This document shows, piece after piece, positions 40,944 to 48,479 of a stretch of 64,000 nucleotides of DNA (position 1 is its first letter; each line of letters begins with the position of its first letter). The stretch covers positions 1,984,001-2,048,000 of the forward strand of contig NZ_CP023434.1 of assembly GCF_003546865.1 (NCBI RefSeq), written 5' to 3'. The notes beneath the pieces were generated by a model. That model saw only the letters and a list, made by a program, of their open reading frames with translations. It did no database searches and was not told the origin of the DNA. A program made the translations under genes and the position numbers. This stretch comes from Suicoccus acidiformans. Lineage in GTDB: Bacteria; Bacillota; Bacilli; Lactobacillales; Aerococcaceae.

Positions 40944-41571
40944 AAGCCACGGCGATCGCCGTGGCTTCCGCATCTAAAATACCCATTTCGTCTGCTACCT
41001 CAGTTGGGTGATTCGAAGGCTATTGGTGCTGGATTTGGGGTTTGACCTTTCTTGACTAGCGTGGTGGTGTTCTACCACGATAGTCAAACGCCCCTCCACT
41101 TACGTGGGAGACACCTACCACGATAGTCTGCCACCGTTTCTGTTACGTGGTGCAACTCTACCACGATAGTCAGAGCCTTTCTCACTAGCGTGGTGGACAC
41201 TTACCACGCTAATCTGCCAGCTTCTGAGCGGTTAGAACCGCGGTTACTTTCCTGGCAATGCCTAGCACCTGCTAAATTCAAATAAAGGTTGATGCCACGG
41301 CGATCGCCGTGGCTTCCGCATCTAAAATACTCATTTCACCTGATACCTCAGTTGGGTGATTCGAAGTCTATTAGTGCTGGGTTTGTGGTTTGAACTTTCT
41401 TGACTATCGTGGTGATGTTCTACCACGATAGTCAAACGCCCCTCCACTTACGTGGGAGACACCTACCACGATAGTCTGCCACCGTTCCAGTTACGTGGTG
41501 CAACTCTACCACGATAGTCAGAGCCTTTCTCACTAGCGTGGTAAGTATCTACCACGCAAATCTGCCAGCAA
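40944..41571 (+). repeat. Compound hairpin repeat, block A (two tandem 348-bp units)
   Basis: Each unit has a head palindrome GCCACGGCGATCGCCGTGGC (40946-40965; 41294-41313), about 90 bases of spacer, then four 32-bp hairpins that begin at 41054, 41097, 41140, 41183 in unit 1 and 41402, 41445, 41488, 41531 in unit 2, exactly 43 bases apart. A tail of about 75 bp with GCCTAGCACC ends unit 1. Hairpin core is CGTGGT-N8-ACCACG. No ORF fits. Same family as blocks B, C and D. Confidence 0.9.
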
Positions 41572-41791
41572 TATTGATTTCGCTGGAGGTCAACCAACGC
41601 AAATTGAATTCTATATCAATGAGCCTAGCCTTGGTCATGGTGAGACCATTCTAAACCGCATTAGTGACTTTGCTTTTGAACTTCAAGGCGAAACTAGAAC
41701 GTTTCCGAAGGGTGGATATCATTGGAATATCTACTATGAAGAGAAACACCCTCAGAAAGGAGCCTACATACTCGTTCTGTATCCAGAATAG
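41570..41791 (+). pseudogene. Orphan 3' gene fragment abutting block A
   Basis: An open frame of 73 codons without a start, reading FAGGQPTQIEFYINEPSLGH, GETILNRISDFAFELQGE and GGYHWNIYYEEKHPQKGAYI, then LVLYPE and stop. It has normal protein composition and begins exactly where hairpin repeat block A ends, so the repeat apparently replaced the 5' part. I do not recognise the family. Confidence 0.5.
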
Positions 41792-41875
41792 TAGAGCTTC
41801 GCATAATAAGGCCACGGATAATTGCAAAAAAGATTTAGTATCGATTTGCTTAGGTTTATCAAAGAAAGTGATCAC

Positions 41876-42529
41876 ATGACTGAGCAAAAGCAACTTGTGG
41901 GGATGAGCTTATTCTTCATTGCCTTATCGCTGGCAGCTGTTTATGATCCTACCGGCTTACTAAAAACACCTTGGTTCTTGCTGCTATTTACGTTAACCTA
42001 TTGGCTTGGCTGGAGACATCGAGCCCACGTCACCAAACGTGACTTAGGCCACGGACTAATCATCGGGCTCCTCTCAGCCCTTTTCATATTACTCCAAGGA
42101 GGCCTACTCGGCCTTATGCTTCTCTTATACACTGCCCTAGCATACCTCGTTAGCCAAGCGACTCTCAGAGCACATCACATTACATACCCGAGCAAAAAAC
42201 TTTCCTGGCAGCAAAAACTCATCGTAATGGCTGTAACGATGGTTTTATCCGCGATTAATGTTTACAGCGCCAAGAACTCCGGCTTGGACATAAATTATAG
42301 CCATCCCTTTGGTTTGCTATTCTTCGGCCTCCAGGCTGCCCTCCTGGAAAAAATTGGCGTGCACATAATCTTCCTCAGTTTAGCCGTGGGCCGACTCAGA
42401 ACCTATCCTGAAAAACGATCCGGTCTTGCCTGGACCTATGCCGTTATGGTGCTACCGCATACACTCTTACATTTCTATCAAACGCCAATCTTAGAATTAT
42501 TCACATCCGCCCTATCCCTTTCTCTGTAA
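41876..42529 (+). CDS. Polytopic membrane protein, possibly CPBP-related
   Basis: A 217-residue very hydrophobic protein with about six predicted transmembrane helices (LFFIALSLAAVYDPTGLLKT, LIIGLLSALFILLQGGLLGL, LIVMAVTMVLSAINVYSAKN, ...). I place the start at ATG 41876; a TTG-initiated extension to 41822 is possible and no strong ribosome site is visible for either. LPHTLLHFYQTP near the C-terminus recalls the His-containing third motif of CPBP-type membrane proteases, but the EExxxR motif is not seen. Neighbour of a true CPBP protease on the opposite strand. Function unknown. Confidence 0.6.
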   Translation: MTEQKQLVGMSLFFIALSLAAVYDPTGLLKTPWFLLLFTLTYWLGWRHRAHVTKRDLGHGLIIGLLSALFILLQGGLLGLMLLLYTALAYLVSQATLRAHHITYPSKKLSWQQKLIVMAVTMVLSAINVYSAKNSGLDINYSHPFGLLFFGLQAALLEKIGVHIIFLSLAVGRLRTYPEKRSGLAWTYAVMVLPHTLLHFYQTPILELFTSALSLSL

Positions 42530-42708
42530 TTTGGTCCGGCATAGGCAATCTTGATGCATCGCTTTAATCGCATTCTCCCAGTAACTTGCTACACACTGGT
42601 CGACATCATTCACTTCCTCTTGTTTGTCCAATGAGTATTGACCTAGCATCCTTCTCTAAAGTCACTACCACTAGCAGTCGCTAACTTGCGCCATGAATCC
42701 ACCCCATT

Positions 42709-42754
42709 AAAAATACTGGACGAAATACGCTCAACTTGCGTATTTCGTCCAGTA
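42709..42754 (-). terminator. Terminator after the CPBP protease gene
   Basis: A perfect 17-bp stem TACTGGACGAAATACGC with its complement, 7-base loop, followed by T5 on the minus strand. Confidence 0.9.
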
Positions 42755-42763
42755 AAGATTTAC

Positions 42764-43450
42764 TTAATTGTACAGCATGATAAATTGCCCTATCACCGCA
42801 ATGGCATTATTCAACAGATGCACCCAAATCGAATCCATCACATTATGGCGCCGATTATAAGCGAGATGTAGAATGGCCCCCATCCCTGCGTAAATAATAA
42901 AGGAAATAGGGTTATTGCTCAAATGCATCACCGAGAAGAATAGACTCGACAGAAGAATCACAAGCCATTCATTTAACCCCTTGAATACTACATCTCCCAT
43001 AATACCTCTGAAGAAAAACTCTTCAATCACCGGGGCAAAAATAACTGTAGATAGAACATAACTTATCTTCCCTGGCACATCTAAATTCGTTAAGATGTCT
43101 AACAAAAGTTGGTCATTGGCTGTTGTGTCCGTTTGATAAATACGCTCCATTAGCATGGTTCCAAGCTGAGTCATTATGAGAATAGCCCCTAGGAAAAGCA
43201 GGAGACGAGCAGCATTCTTCCCATCTAACCACTCTAAAGAGTGGTCAGAAGCTTTTTGATATATTTTGTATACTACAAAGATGATAACAGCGCTCAGGAC
43301 AATTCCTAGGATAATTGCTCCCCAACGATTAAAGGGAACGGAGCTAAAGAAACCGAAACTCGCATTGAAGACACTCTGTAGTAAAACGAGCAAGAAACCT
43401 AGAATTAGCACACCAATACGTCGCCAAATTGACAAACTTTTAGAATTCAT
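42764..43450 (-). CDS. CPBP-family intramembrane metalloprotease
   Basis: A 228-residue membrane protein of the CPBP/Abi (type II CAAX prenyl endopeptidase-like) family. The three catalytic motifs are visible: EExxxR in PVIEEFFFRGIMG, FxxxH in SLFFSVMHLSNN and HxxxN in IWVHLLNNAIAV. About seven transmembrane helices. In lactic acid bacteria such proteins often give bacteriocin self-immunity or act in peptide processing, but no bacteriocin gene is seen nearby. It lies between the two inverted hairpin-repeat blocks. Confidence 0.88.
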   Translation of the reverse strand: MNSKSLSIWRRIGVLILGFLLVLLQSVFNASFGFFSSVPFNRWGAIILGIVLSAVIIFVVYKIYQKASDHSLEWLDGKNAARLLLFLGAILIMTQLGTMLMERIYQTDTTANDQLLLDILTNLDVPGKISYVLSTVIFAPVIEEFFFRGIMGDVVFKGLNEWLVILLSSLFFSVMHLSNNPISFIIYAGMGAILHLAYNRRHNVMDSIWVHLLNNAIAVIGQFIMLYN

Positions 43451-43733
43451 AACTTACCTCTCTTTTAATACAATATAATTTACGGTGACTATATCTTAAC
43501 AAAACTATTGGCAAATGAGAAGTGGCGCGTGTCATAACCTGAGTCATGCAAAGACTTTTGACTTAATCCCTCATATGTTTGAGACGAATTATTTACATAA
43601 TATCAATACGCAACAACTATAATATAGATGACATTAGACGAATAAATCATATGACTTAGCCAAGCACAGCAAAGGAGAGATTTGCAAGGAACAAGACATC
43701 GCTGTAAAGTATGGGGTAAAAATCGCTGACTAG

Positions 43734-44018
43734 AAAGAGGTCCTCCGTCTATCTGAAGCCAACCGCTATTTCTCTAGGCAGAATGATTGCGGTGGCCATT
43801 TAATATTAACCCATCACAAACTGTATTTCCGTCCCCTTATAATCAAGTTAAATGTAAGCAATTTTACTATTCTCCTCGAACAGATCACAGATGTACGCAT
43901 CAACAAAAATCTACTCATTAGTCAACGCATCTTAGTCGAAACACCCAAAGAGCATCATTACTTCGCTGTGTCAAAGGCAAAGATCTGTTCTATCACTGTG
44001 GGACTTCTCGATTGCTGA
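43734..44018 (+). pseudogene. GRAM/PH-like domain gene remnant
   Basis: Open frame of 94 codons after a TAG (43731), without a good start. EVLRLSEANRYFSRQNDCGG, HLILTHHKLYFRPLIIKLNV and LLEQITDVRINKNLLISQRI resemble a small bacterial GRAM-domain protein (pattern GGxLxLTxxxLxF ... IPLxxIxxV). The upstream 280 bases (43451-43733) contain no intact 5' part, so this is probably a decayed gene. A terminator follows at 44081. Confidence 0.5.
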
Positions 44019-44080
44019 TGACGCATCATTAATGAAGGCGAGTTTGCTTACAACTTCTACAGTGCTTTTACTTTGACAAG

Positions 44081-44112
44081 CGCCAGTAGCCTTTTCGGCT
44101 ATTGGCGTATTT
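44081..44112 (+). terminator. Terminator after the GRAM remnant
   Basis: Stem CGCCAGTAGCC / GGCTATTGGCG (one G-U) with a 5-base loop then TATTT. It lies just before repeat block B. Confidence 0.65.
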
Positions 44113-44142
44113 AAGTGCTCATTATAAATGGAAAAAGGGGTT

Positions 44143-44757
44143 AACTATCGTGGTAGAGTTGTACCACGATAGTGAGAGGGCCTTTGACTTGCGTGGTAGA
44201 GTGCCACCACGTAACTGAAAAGGCGGATGACTTACGTGGTAGGTGTCCACCACGTAAGTGGAAGGCCGGTTGACTAGCGTGGTAAGATGCTACCACGATA
44301 GTCAATAAAGGTTAAACTCGCCCCCTGCACAAATAGCCTTCGGATCAACCCAATAAGGCTGAAGCCTCAATGAGCGAGTTCGATACGGAAGCCACGGCGA
44401 TCGCCGTGGCATCAACCTTTATTTTAATCCAATCGGTGCTAGGCCTTGCAAGGAGAGAGCCCCCGATTCTAGTCACTCAGAAGATGGCAGACTATCGTGG
44501 TAAGTGTCCACCACGATAGAGAGAAGGCCTTTGACTTGCGTGGTAGAGCGCCACCACGTAACTGAAAAGGCGGATGACTTACGTGGTAGGTGTCCACCAC
44601 GTAAGTGGAAGGCCGGTTGACTAGCGTGGTAAGATGCTACCACGATAGTCAAAGAAGGTCAAGCTCGACCCCTGCACAAATAGCCTTCGGATCAACCCAA
44701 TAAGGCTGAAGCCTCAATGAGCGAGTTCGATACGGAAGCCACGGCGATCGCCGTGGC
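44143..44757 (-). repeat. Compound hairpin repeat, block B (two tandem 347-bp units, inverted relative to A)
   Basis: Four hairpins start at 44143, 44186, 44229, 44272 and again at 44490, 44533, 44576, 44619, all exactly 43 bases apart. The head palindromes follow at 44391-44410 and 44738-44757. Read on the minus strand, the order head, spacer, four hairpins and tail (with GCCTAGCACC and AATAAAGGTTGAT) is the same as in block A. The two units of B are closer to each other than to A. Block ends about 50 bases from the ZIP transporter stop. Confidence 0.9.
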
Positions 44758-44808
44758 ATCAACTTTTTTGTATTCGAATTAGCATACATCTAGAACGGAT
44801 ACTTCGCT

Positions 44809-45621
44809 CTAGCCCAGGGCTACATCCAGGGTCATCATCACAACAAAGCCTAGCATAAAAGCCATTGTGCCGAGTTCGGAGTGTTGACTCTTTTGGGAAT
44901 CGGGGATTAATTCTTCTATACAGACAAAGAACATGGCGCCGGCAGCAAAAGACAAGGCATAAGGCAACACGCTGGTTACTTGTAGCACTAACCACGCGCC
45001 TAAGACGGCAGCAACGGGTTCTACAATGGCGGATAGCTGTCCGATATGAAAGGCGCGCCATTTATCCTCGCCTCCAGCTCGAATAGGGAGCGATAAGGCG
45101 GAACCTTCGGGAAAGTTCTGTAAGCCAATTCCTAAAGCTAAGGCTACAGCACCAGCTAAGGTAGCCCCTTCGGCACTAGCAATCGCCGCAGCACCAAAGG
45201 CGACCCCAATCGATAAACCTTCGGGAATATTATGAATCGTAATTGCGATGAATAAGAGCAATGTTTTGCTCCAATGGCTATCGGGGCCTTCCGGCTGATT
45301 ACTCGCCACATGCATATGCGGAATCAGTCGGTCCACTAATCGCAAAACCACGCCCCCAAGCAAAAAGCCGACCGCTGCCGGAATAAATGAACCCCTGCCA
45401 TAACCTAAAGCCTGGGCGTAGTCAATCGAAGGTGCCAAGAGCGACCAGAAAGACGCGGCAATCATTACGCCGGCCGCAAAGCCATTCATCACAGCCAACA
45501 GTTTGTCATTCACCTCATTTACAAAAAACACCAAGGATGAACCTAAAATTGTAACTCCCCAAGTAAACAAGCCGGCTATTAATGCCTGTATAATCGGATT
45601 CAAATCCACAAACCAAGCCAT
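44809..45621 (-). CDS. ZIP-family metal transporter
   Basis: A 270-residue ZIP (ZupT-like) divalent metal importer with about eight transmembrane helices. The metal-binding signature in helix 4 reads AITIHNIPEGLSIGVAFG, and helix 5 has LGIGLQNFPEGSALSLPI. A short cytoplasmic loop (IPHMHVASNQPEGPDSHW) carries His residues, as is common between helices 3 and 4. Zinc is the usual substrate, with iron or manganese possible. Single gene; the likely leader is short. Confidence 0.92.
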   Translation of the reverse strand: MAWFVDLNPIIQALIAGLFTWGVTILGSSLVFFVNEVNDKLLAVMNGFAAGVMIAASFWSLLAPSIDYAQALGYGRGSFIPAAVGFLLGGVVLRLVDRLIPHMHVASNQPEGPDSHWSKTLLLFIAITIHNIPEGLSIGVAFGAAAIASAEGATLAGAVALALGIGLQNFPEGSALSLPIRAGGEDKWRAFHIGQLSAIVEPVAAVLGAWLVLQVTSVLPYALSFAAGAMFFVCIEELIPDSQKSQHSELGTMAFMLGFVVMMTLDVALG

Positions 45622-45773
45622 AAATCACACTCCCTTTGCATAAATAGACTCCAATAATATAATACAATTCGAGTATACTCCTTATTGGTGTAGATAACGA
45701 GCAAAAGGCTAGTGAATAAGGCAATTTGTGAAATAATCTCTGAAATACCATACATGATAGCCTACCTCTCGTG

Positions 45774-45820
45774 AAAAACACCATCTTTTGAGCATAGTTC
45801 TGCCCAAAAAATGGTGTTTG
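45774..45820 (-). terminator. Terminator after livK
   Basis: Stem AAACACCAT...TTTTG with its inverse and, on the minus strand, T5 following GATGG. It lies between the livK stop and the ZIP gene. Confidence 0.75.
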
Positions 45821-45858
45821 CATTTAATTTACGAGAATATCGCTCGGAGCAAATAGCT

Positions 45859-47025
45859 CTATTCCGCAGATGCCTCTTGAATATCGGCGACTTCCCCTTG
45901 TTCCAGTTTCAGCATAAGGGTTGGCTTCGTTGGATTATGTTGCTCGTCAATGGAGAACGTCCCGGTAATTCCTGCAAAATCCTTGGTTTCTGCGAGCGCT
46001 TTTTGGATGGCATCTCGGTCGGTTGAGCCTGCTCGTTCAATGGCATCAACAAGCAAACTGCCTGCATCGTAACCTAAAGCAGAGAATGTATCCGGTTTAT
46101 TGCCAAATTTCGCTTCGAAATTCTGAATGAAAGTCTGAACTTTTGGATCCTCATCTTCCAATGAAAAGTGCGTTGTAAAATAAATATCCGTCGCATTCTC
46201 TTTGCCGGCTAATTCCATCAACGTTTCGCTATGGTAACCATCTCCACCCATAATAGGCGCTGTAATCCCCAATTCACGCGCCTGCTTGATAATTAAGCCC
46301 GTTTCCGTATAGTAGCCTGGAATATAAATTAAATCTAAATCTTGCCCCAACAACCCACTCAAAATAGCCGAAAAATCTGTATCTCCCGATTGATAAGCTT
46401 GCGTGCCAACAATCTCGCCCCCATTACGGGTAAATGTTTCGGTAAAGGCATCGGCGAGTGCCATCGAATATTCCAAAGCTTGGTCGGTAATGATATACGC
46501 CTTCTTAAATCCTAATTCCTTACTTGCATACGTACCCGCTGCAAGCCCCTGGTAGGAATCCTCGAAACAAACACGGAAAATATACTCTAAGACAGACCCC
46601 GACTCATCCAAAGTCAATCCGTCCCCAGTTGACGCAGCAAAAATATTCGCCACACCAGCCCGATTGGTTACAGGAATTGCCGCCTTCGTCACACCCGTTG
46701 CAGTCGGCCCAATAATCCCTACCGCTTCGCTATCAGCTAAGCGGGTAGCAATCGACGCTGACTCCGTTAAATCGGATTGATTATCAATAATCTCAGCTTT
46801 CAACTGCTTCCCACCAAGAATACCACCTGCTGCATTCACTTCCTCCACCAACATTTCTAAAGCCTGAGCTGCAGGGGCTCCATAAGCCGACGCATTCCCG
46901 GTTAACTCCAAGTTCCCACCAATTACAATCTCGTCTTGCGCATGAACACTGCCCGCTCCCCCAACCAATAACAAGCTCCCTGCCATCAAACCTAGAACCG
47001 CTTTCTTTAACCATTCTGTCTTCAT
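45859..47025 (-). CDS. livK: Branched-chain amino-acid (LivJ/LivK-type) binding protein
   Basis: A 388-residue family-6 (Leu/Ile/Val-binding) periplasmic-type protein. Typical segments are IVIGGNLELTGNASAYGAPA, NAAGGILGGKQLKAEIIDNQ, AVGIIGPTATGVTKAAIPVT and TFSALGYDAGSLLVDAIERA. The signal peptide (GLMAGSLLLVGGAGSVHAQD) ends in an Ala-x-Ala site and has no lipobox Cys. No livHMFG permease or ATPase genes are adjacent. Its leader contains a promoter, a Val-rich leader peptide and an intrinsic terminator (47052-47331), pointing to attenuation by branched-chain amino-acid supply, which supports the substrate assignment. Confidence 0.9.
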   Translation of the reverse strand: MKTEWLKKAVLGLMAGSLLLVGGAGSVHAQDEIVIGGNLELTGNASAYGAPAAQALEMLVEEVNAAGGILGGKQLKAEIIDNQSDLTESASIATRLADSEAVGIIGPTATGVTKAAIPVTNRAGVANIFAASTGDGLTLDESGSVLEYIFRVCFEDSYQGLAAGTYASKELGFKKAYIITDQALEYSMALADAFTETFTRNGGEIVGTQAYQSGDTDFSAILSGLLGQDLDLIYIPGYYTETGLIIKQARELGITAPIMGGDGYHSETLMELAGKENATDIYFTTHFSLEDEDPKVQTFIQNFEAKFGNKPDTFSALGYDAGSLLVDAIERAGSTDRDAIQKALAETKDFAGITGTFSIDEQHNPTKPTLMLKLEQGEVADIQEASAE

Positions 47026-47051
47026 ATGTACAACCTCCTCAAATTTGTACG

Positions 47052-47088
47052 AAAAAACCCCATTAGATTCCGCTCAATCTAATGGGGT
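47052..47088 (-). terminator. Attenuator terminator in the livK leader
   Basis: On the minus strand a perfect 13-bp stem ACCCCATTAGATT / AATCTAATGGGGT, 6-base loop, directly followed by T6, lying 26 bases before the livK ATG. Because it is downstream of the promoter and upstream of the gene it must act as a regulated terminator. An upstream segment (47141-47157, AATCTATTGCGGGTACC) resembles the 3' arm and could pair with the 5' arm as an antiterminator. Confidence 0.85.
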
Positions 47089-47201
47089 AGAATATGATAG
47101 CTTAGCGTGTTCTAGCCGCTAAAAATATCCCTATATATTCGGTACCCGCAATAGATTGGAACGCCATCTACGCGAGTACCGCAAACATGCCTCGTCGTAG
47201 A

Positions 47202-47270
47202 TCAGTTGTTGACCACGACGACGCTGACGAATGCGAAATTATTCAATTGTAGAAATATTTGCTCCGCCAC
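47202..47270 (-). CDS. Branched-chain amino-acid leader peptide of livK (22 residues)
   Basis: GTG-started ORF of 22 codons preceded by AAGGAGG with an ideal 8-base spacer. Eight of 22 residues are branched-chain: IFLQL early and FAFVSVVVVNN at the end, with a run of Val codons GTC GTC GTG GTC just before the stop. It lies between a consensus promoter (47303-47331) and the attenuator terminator (47052-47088). Downstream the stop overlaps a hairpin arm (47191-47202) able to pair with 47166-47176. This is the layout of ribosome-stalling attenuators such as those of ilv operons. Too short for ordinary gene finders; not a known named peptide to me. Confidence 0.75.
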   Translation of the reverse strand: MAEQIFLQLNNFAFVSVVVVNN

Positions 47271-47302
47271 TGCGAGTGCCTCCTTGGTTATTCGTTGGCA
47301 TA

Positions 47303-47331
47303 ACTATACTTGATTTTTGAAATGTTGTCAA
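47303..47331 (-). promoter_or_regulatory. Promoter of the livK leader
   Basis: On the minus strand TTGACA (47331-47326) and TATAGT (47308-47303) with a 17-base spacer. Transcription should start near 47296, giving a leader of about 270 bases before livK. Confidence 0.8.
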
Positions 47332-47527
47332 TAACTTTGTGCAAATTATAATGTGTCTAGGGCCCAAACTTCAAGGATCCCTTTAGTTAACTGCACCGAA
47401 TAGATACCAGAACTCTATCTGGAATGACTAAGGGGCGACATTGGCATTATTTTCGTAACTTAATTACACACTCTGACGCGCTATATAGACTTGAGCAAAA
47501 ATCGCTAAAAACCGTCTGACCTTTCTT

Positions 47528-47688
47528 GACTATCGTGGTAGCCTTTCACCAAGATAGTCAAAACACAGTTCATTTACGTCGTAGATTGCCACCACGTAAG
47601 TCTAGACACCTTCCACCTGCGTGGTGGATGCCTACCACGCATGTCAAACGGCTTTTCACTTACGTTGTAGTCTCTTACCACGTTAGTC
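47528..47688 (+). repeat. Compound hairpin repeat, copy C (headless)
   Basis: Four hairpin units start at 47528, 47571, 47614 and 47657, again exactly 43 bases apart, in the orientation of block A and preceded by the same CTGACCTTTCTTGACTATCG context. The head palindrome and tail are missing. Some arms carry point changes (CACCAAGATAGTC, ACGTCGTAG), so the copy is decaying. Between this copy and the livK promoter (47332-47527) I see nothing else. Confidence 0.85.
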
Positions 47689-47878
47689 TATCATCAATCA
47701 AACTTTTTATAATGGACACATAGTTCTGTACAACTATTGAGAACAGATTTTATCTTGTGTGCAATTCATGATGGCCAAACTTTTTTATGAACAGCCCCTG
47801 AGAACAGAATAATTTCTATGAACAGGGATGAAAAAAATAAAATTTTTTGCACAAGCGAAGACATAAGGAGCAATCAAT

Positions 47879-48149
47879 ATGGTTCAAAAACTTTCCCGAT
47901 GAACAACATGAGTATCTTGAGAAATCACCCTATCTTAATGCAGTCTATGCGAACCGTGTATCCTATAGTGATGCCTTTATACAGCTGTATATAGAACGCG
48001 TTCAACGCAAAAACGGATTGTTTCTAAGCCGTCGACCGTGTACCGATTGCCTTCTATCGTCAAACCCCTTCATTTATCGATTATGGTCGATAAACCTAGG
48101 GGCTTTTCATTACCTGCATGGGCTATTGCTGATCGAATCACTAAACTAG
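47879..48149 (+). pseudogene. Small unknown gene, frameshifted after the start
   Basis: AAGGAG stands 8 bases before ATG 47879, but that frame stops after seven codons. Shifting by one base opens WFKNFPDEQHEYLEKSPYLN and AVYANRVSYSDAFIQLYIER, which has the composition of a real protein. The frame runs on to 48149 but the natural end is probably before the hairpin at 48064. I do not recognise the family. One-base indel near 47881 or sequencing error. Confidence 0.35.
48064..48107 (+). terminator. Terminator-like hairpin
   Basis: CCCCTT...TTTATCGA with TCGATAAA...AGGGGC and TTTTC after it. It probably ended the small unknown gene upstream. Confidence 0.55.
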
Positions 48150-48196
48150 CGCTACCCATAACCCTGCAAGCCGCTTCGACATCTTTGCCCTTCCTT

Positions 48197-48275
48197 GACG
48201 ATCATGGTATAAACTACCTTTATAGTCAGCCGACTTTTTACTTACGTGGCAAGTCGTCTGCACATGACTTACAGC
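48197..48275 (+). repeat. Compound hairpin repeat, degenerate copy D
   Basis: Two decayed hairpin units: GACGATCATGGT...TATAGTC from 48197 and ACTTACGTGGC...TGACTTACAG from 48240, about 42-43 bases apart and in block A orientation, preceded by CCCTTCCT like the other copies. Head and remaining units are gone. Confidence 0.55.
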
Positions 48276-48428
48276 TCACAGATGACATTTCGATTCAGTC
48301 GCTTTAACTTTTCTCCGACGAAATAAGTCATCAAATTTTTACAATCTAACTAATACATCCGAAACCAAACCCTATATCCACCTATGACGCCTAGATAAGA
48401 CGAAATCCCTTCGGCATTTCTCCCTACC

Positions 48429-48470
48429 AAAAACCACTGCCCTTTTCAATTCCTTGAAAAGAGCAGTGGT
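48429..48470 (-). terminator. Terminator after nrdG
   Basis: A 16-bp stem ACCACTGCCCTTTTCA with its near-perfect complement (one mismatch), short loop, then T5 on the minus strand. Confidence 0.85.
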
Positions 48471-48479
48471 TGCTTAGTG

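Noticed and set aside
41054-41214. CRISPR array (repeats at a regular 43-bp spacing)
   Set aside because: Each repeat is itself a complete hairpin with only about 11-bp spacers, the spacers recur between copies, only four units occur per array and there are no cas genes.
44759-45086. Arg-rich ORFs opposite the ZIP transporter gene
   Set aside because: Arg-rich translations with no motifs; antisense shadows of the transporter.
47089-47300. T-box riboswitch in the livK leader
   Set aside because: No AGGGUGGnACCGCG T-box sequence or specifier stem was found; the leader ORF with a strong ribosome site and Val run fits ribosome-mediated attenuation better.
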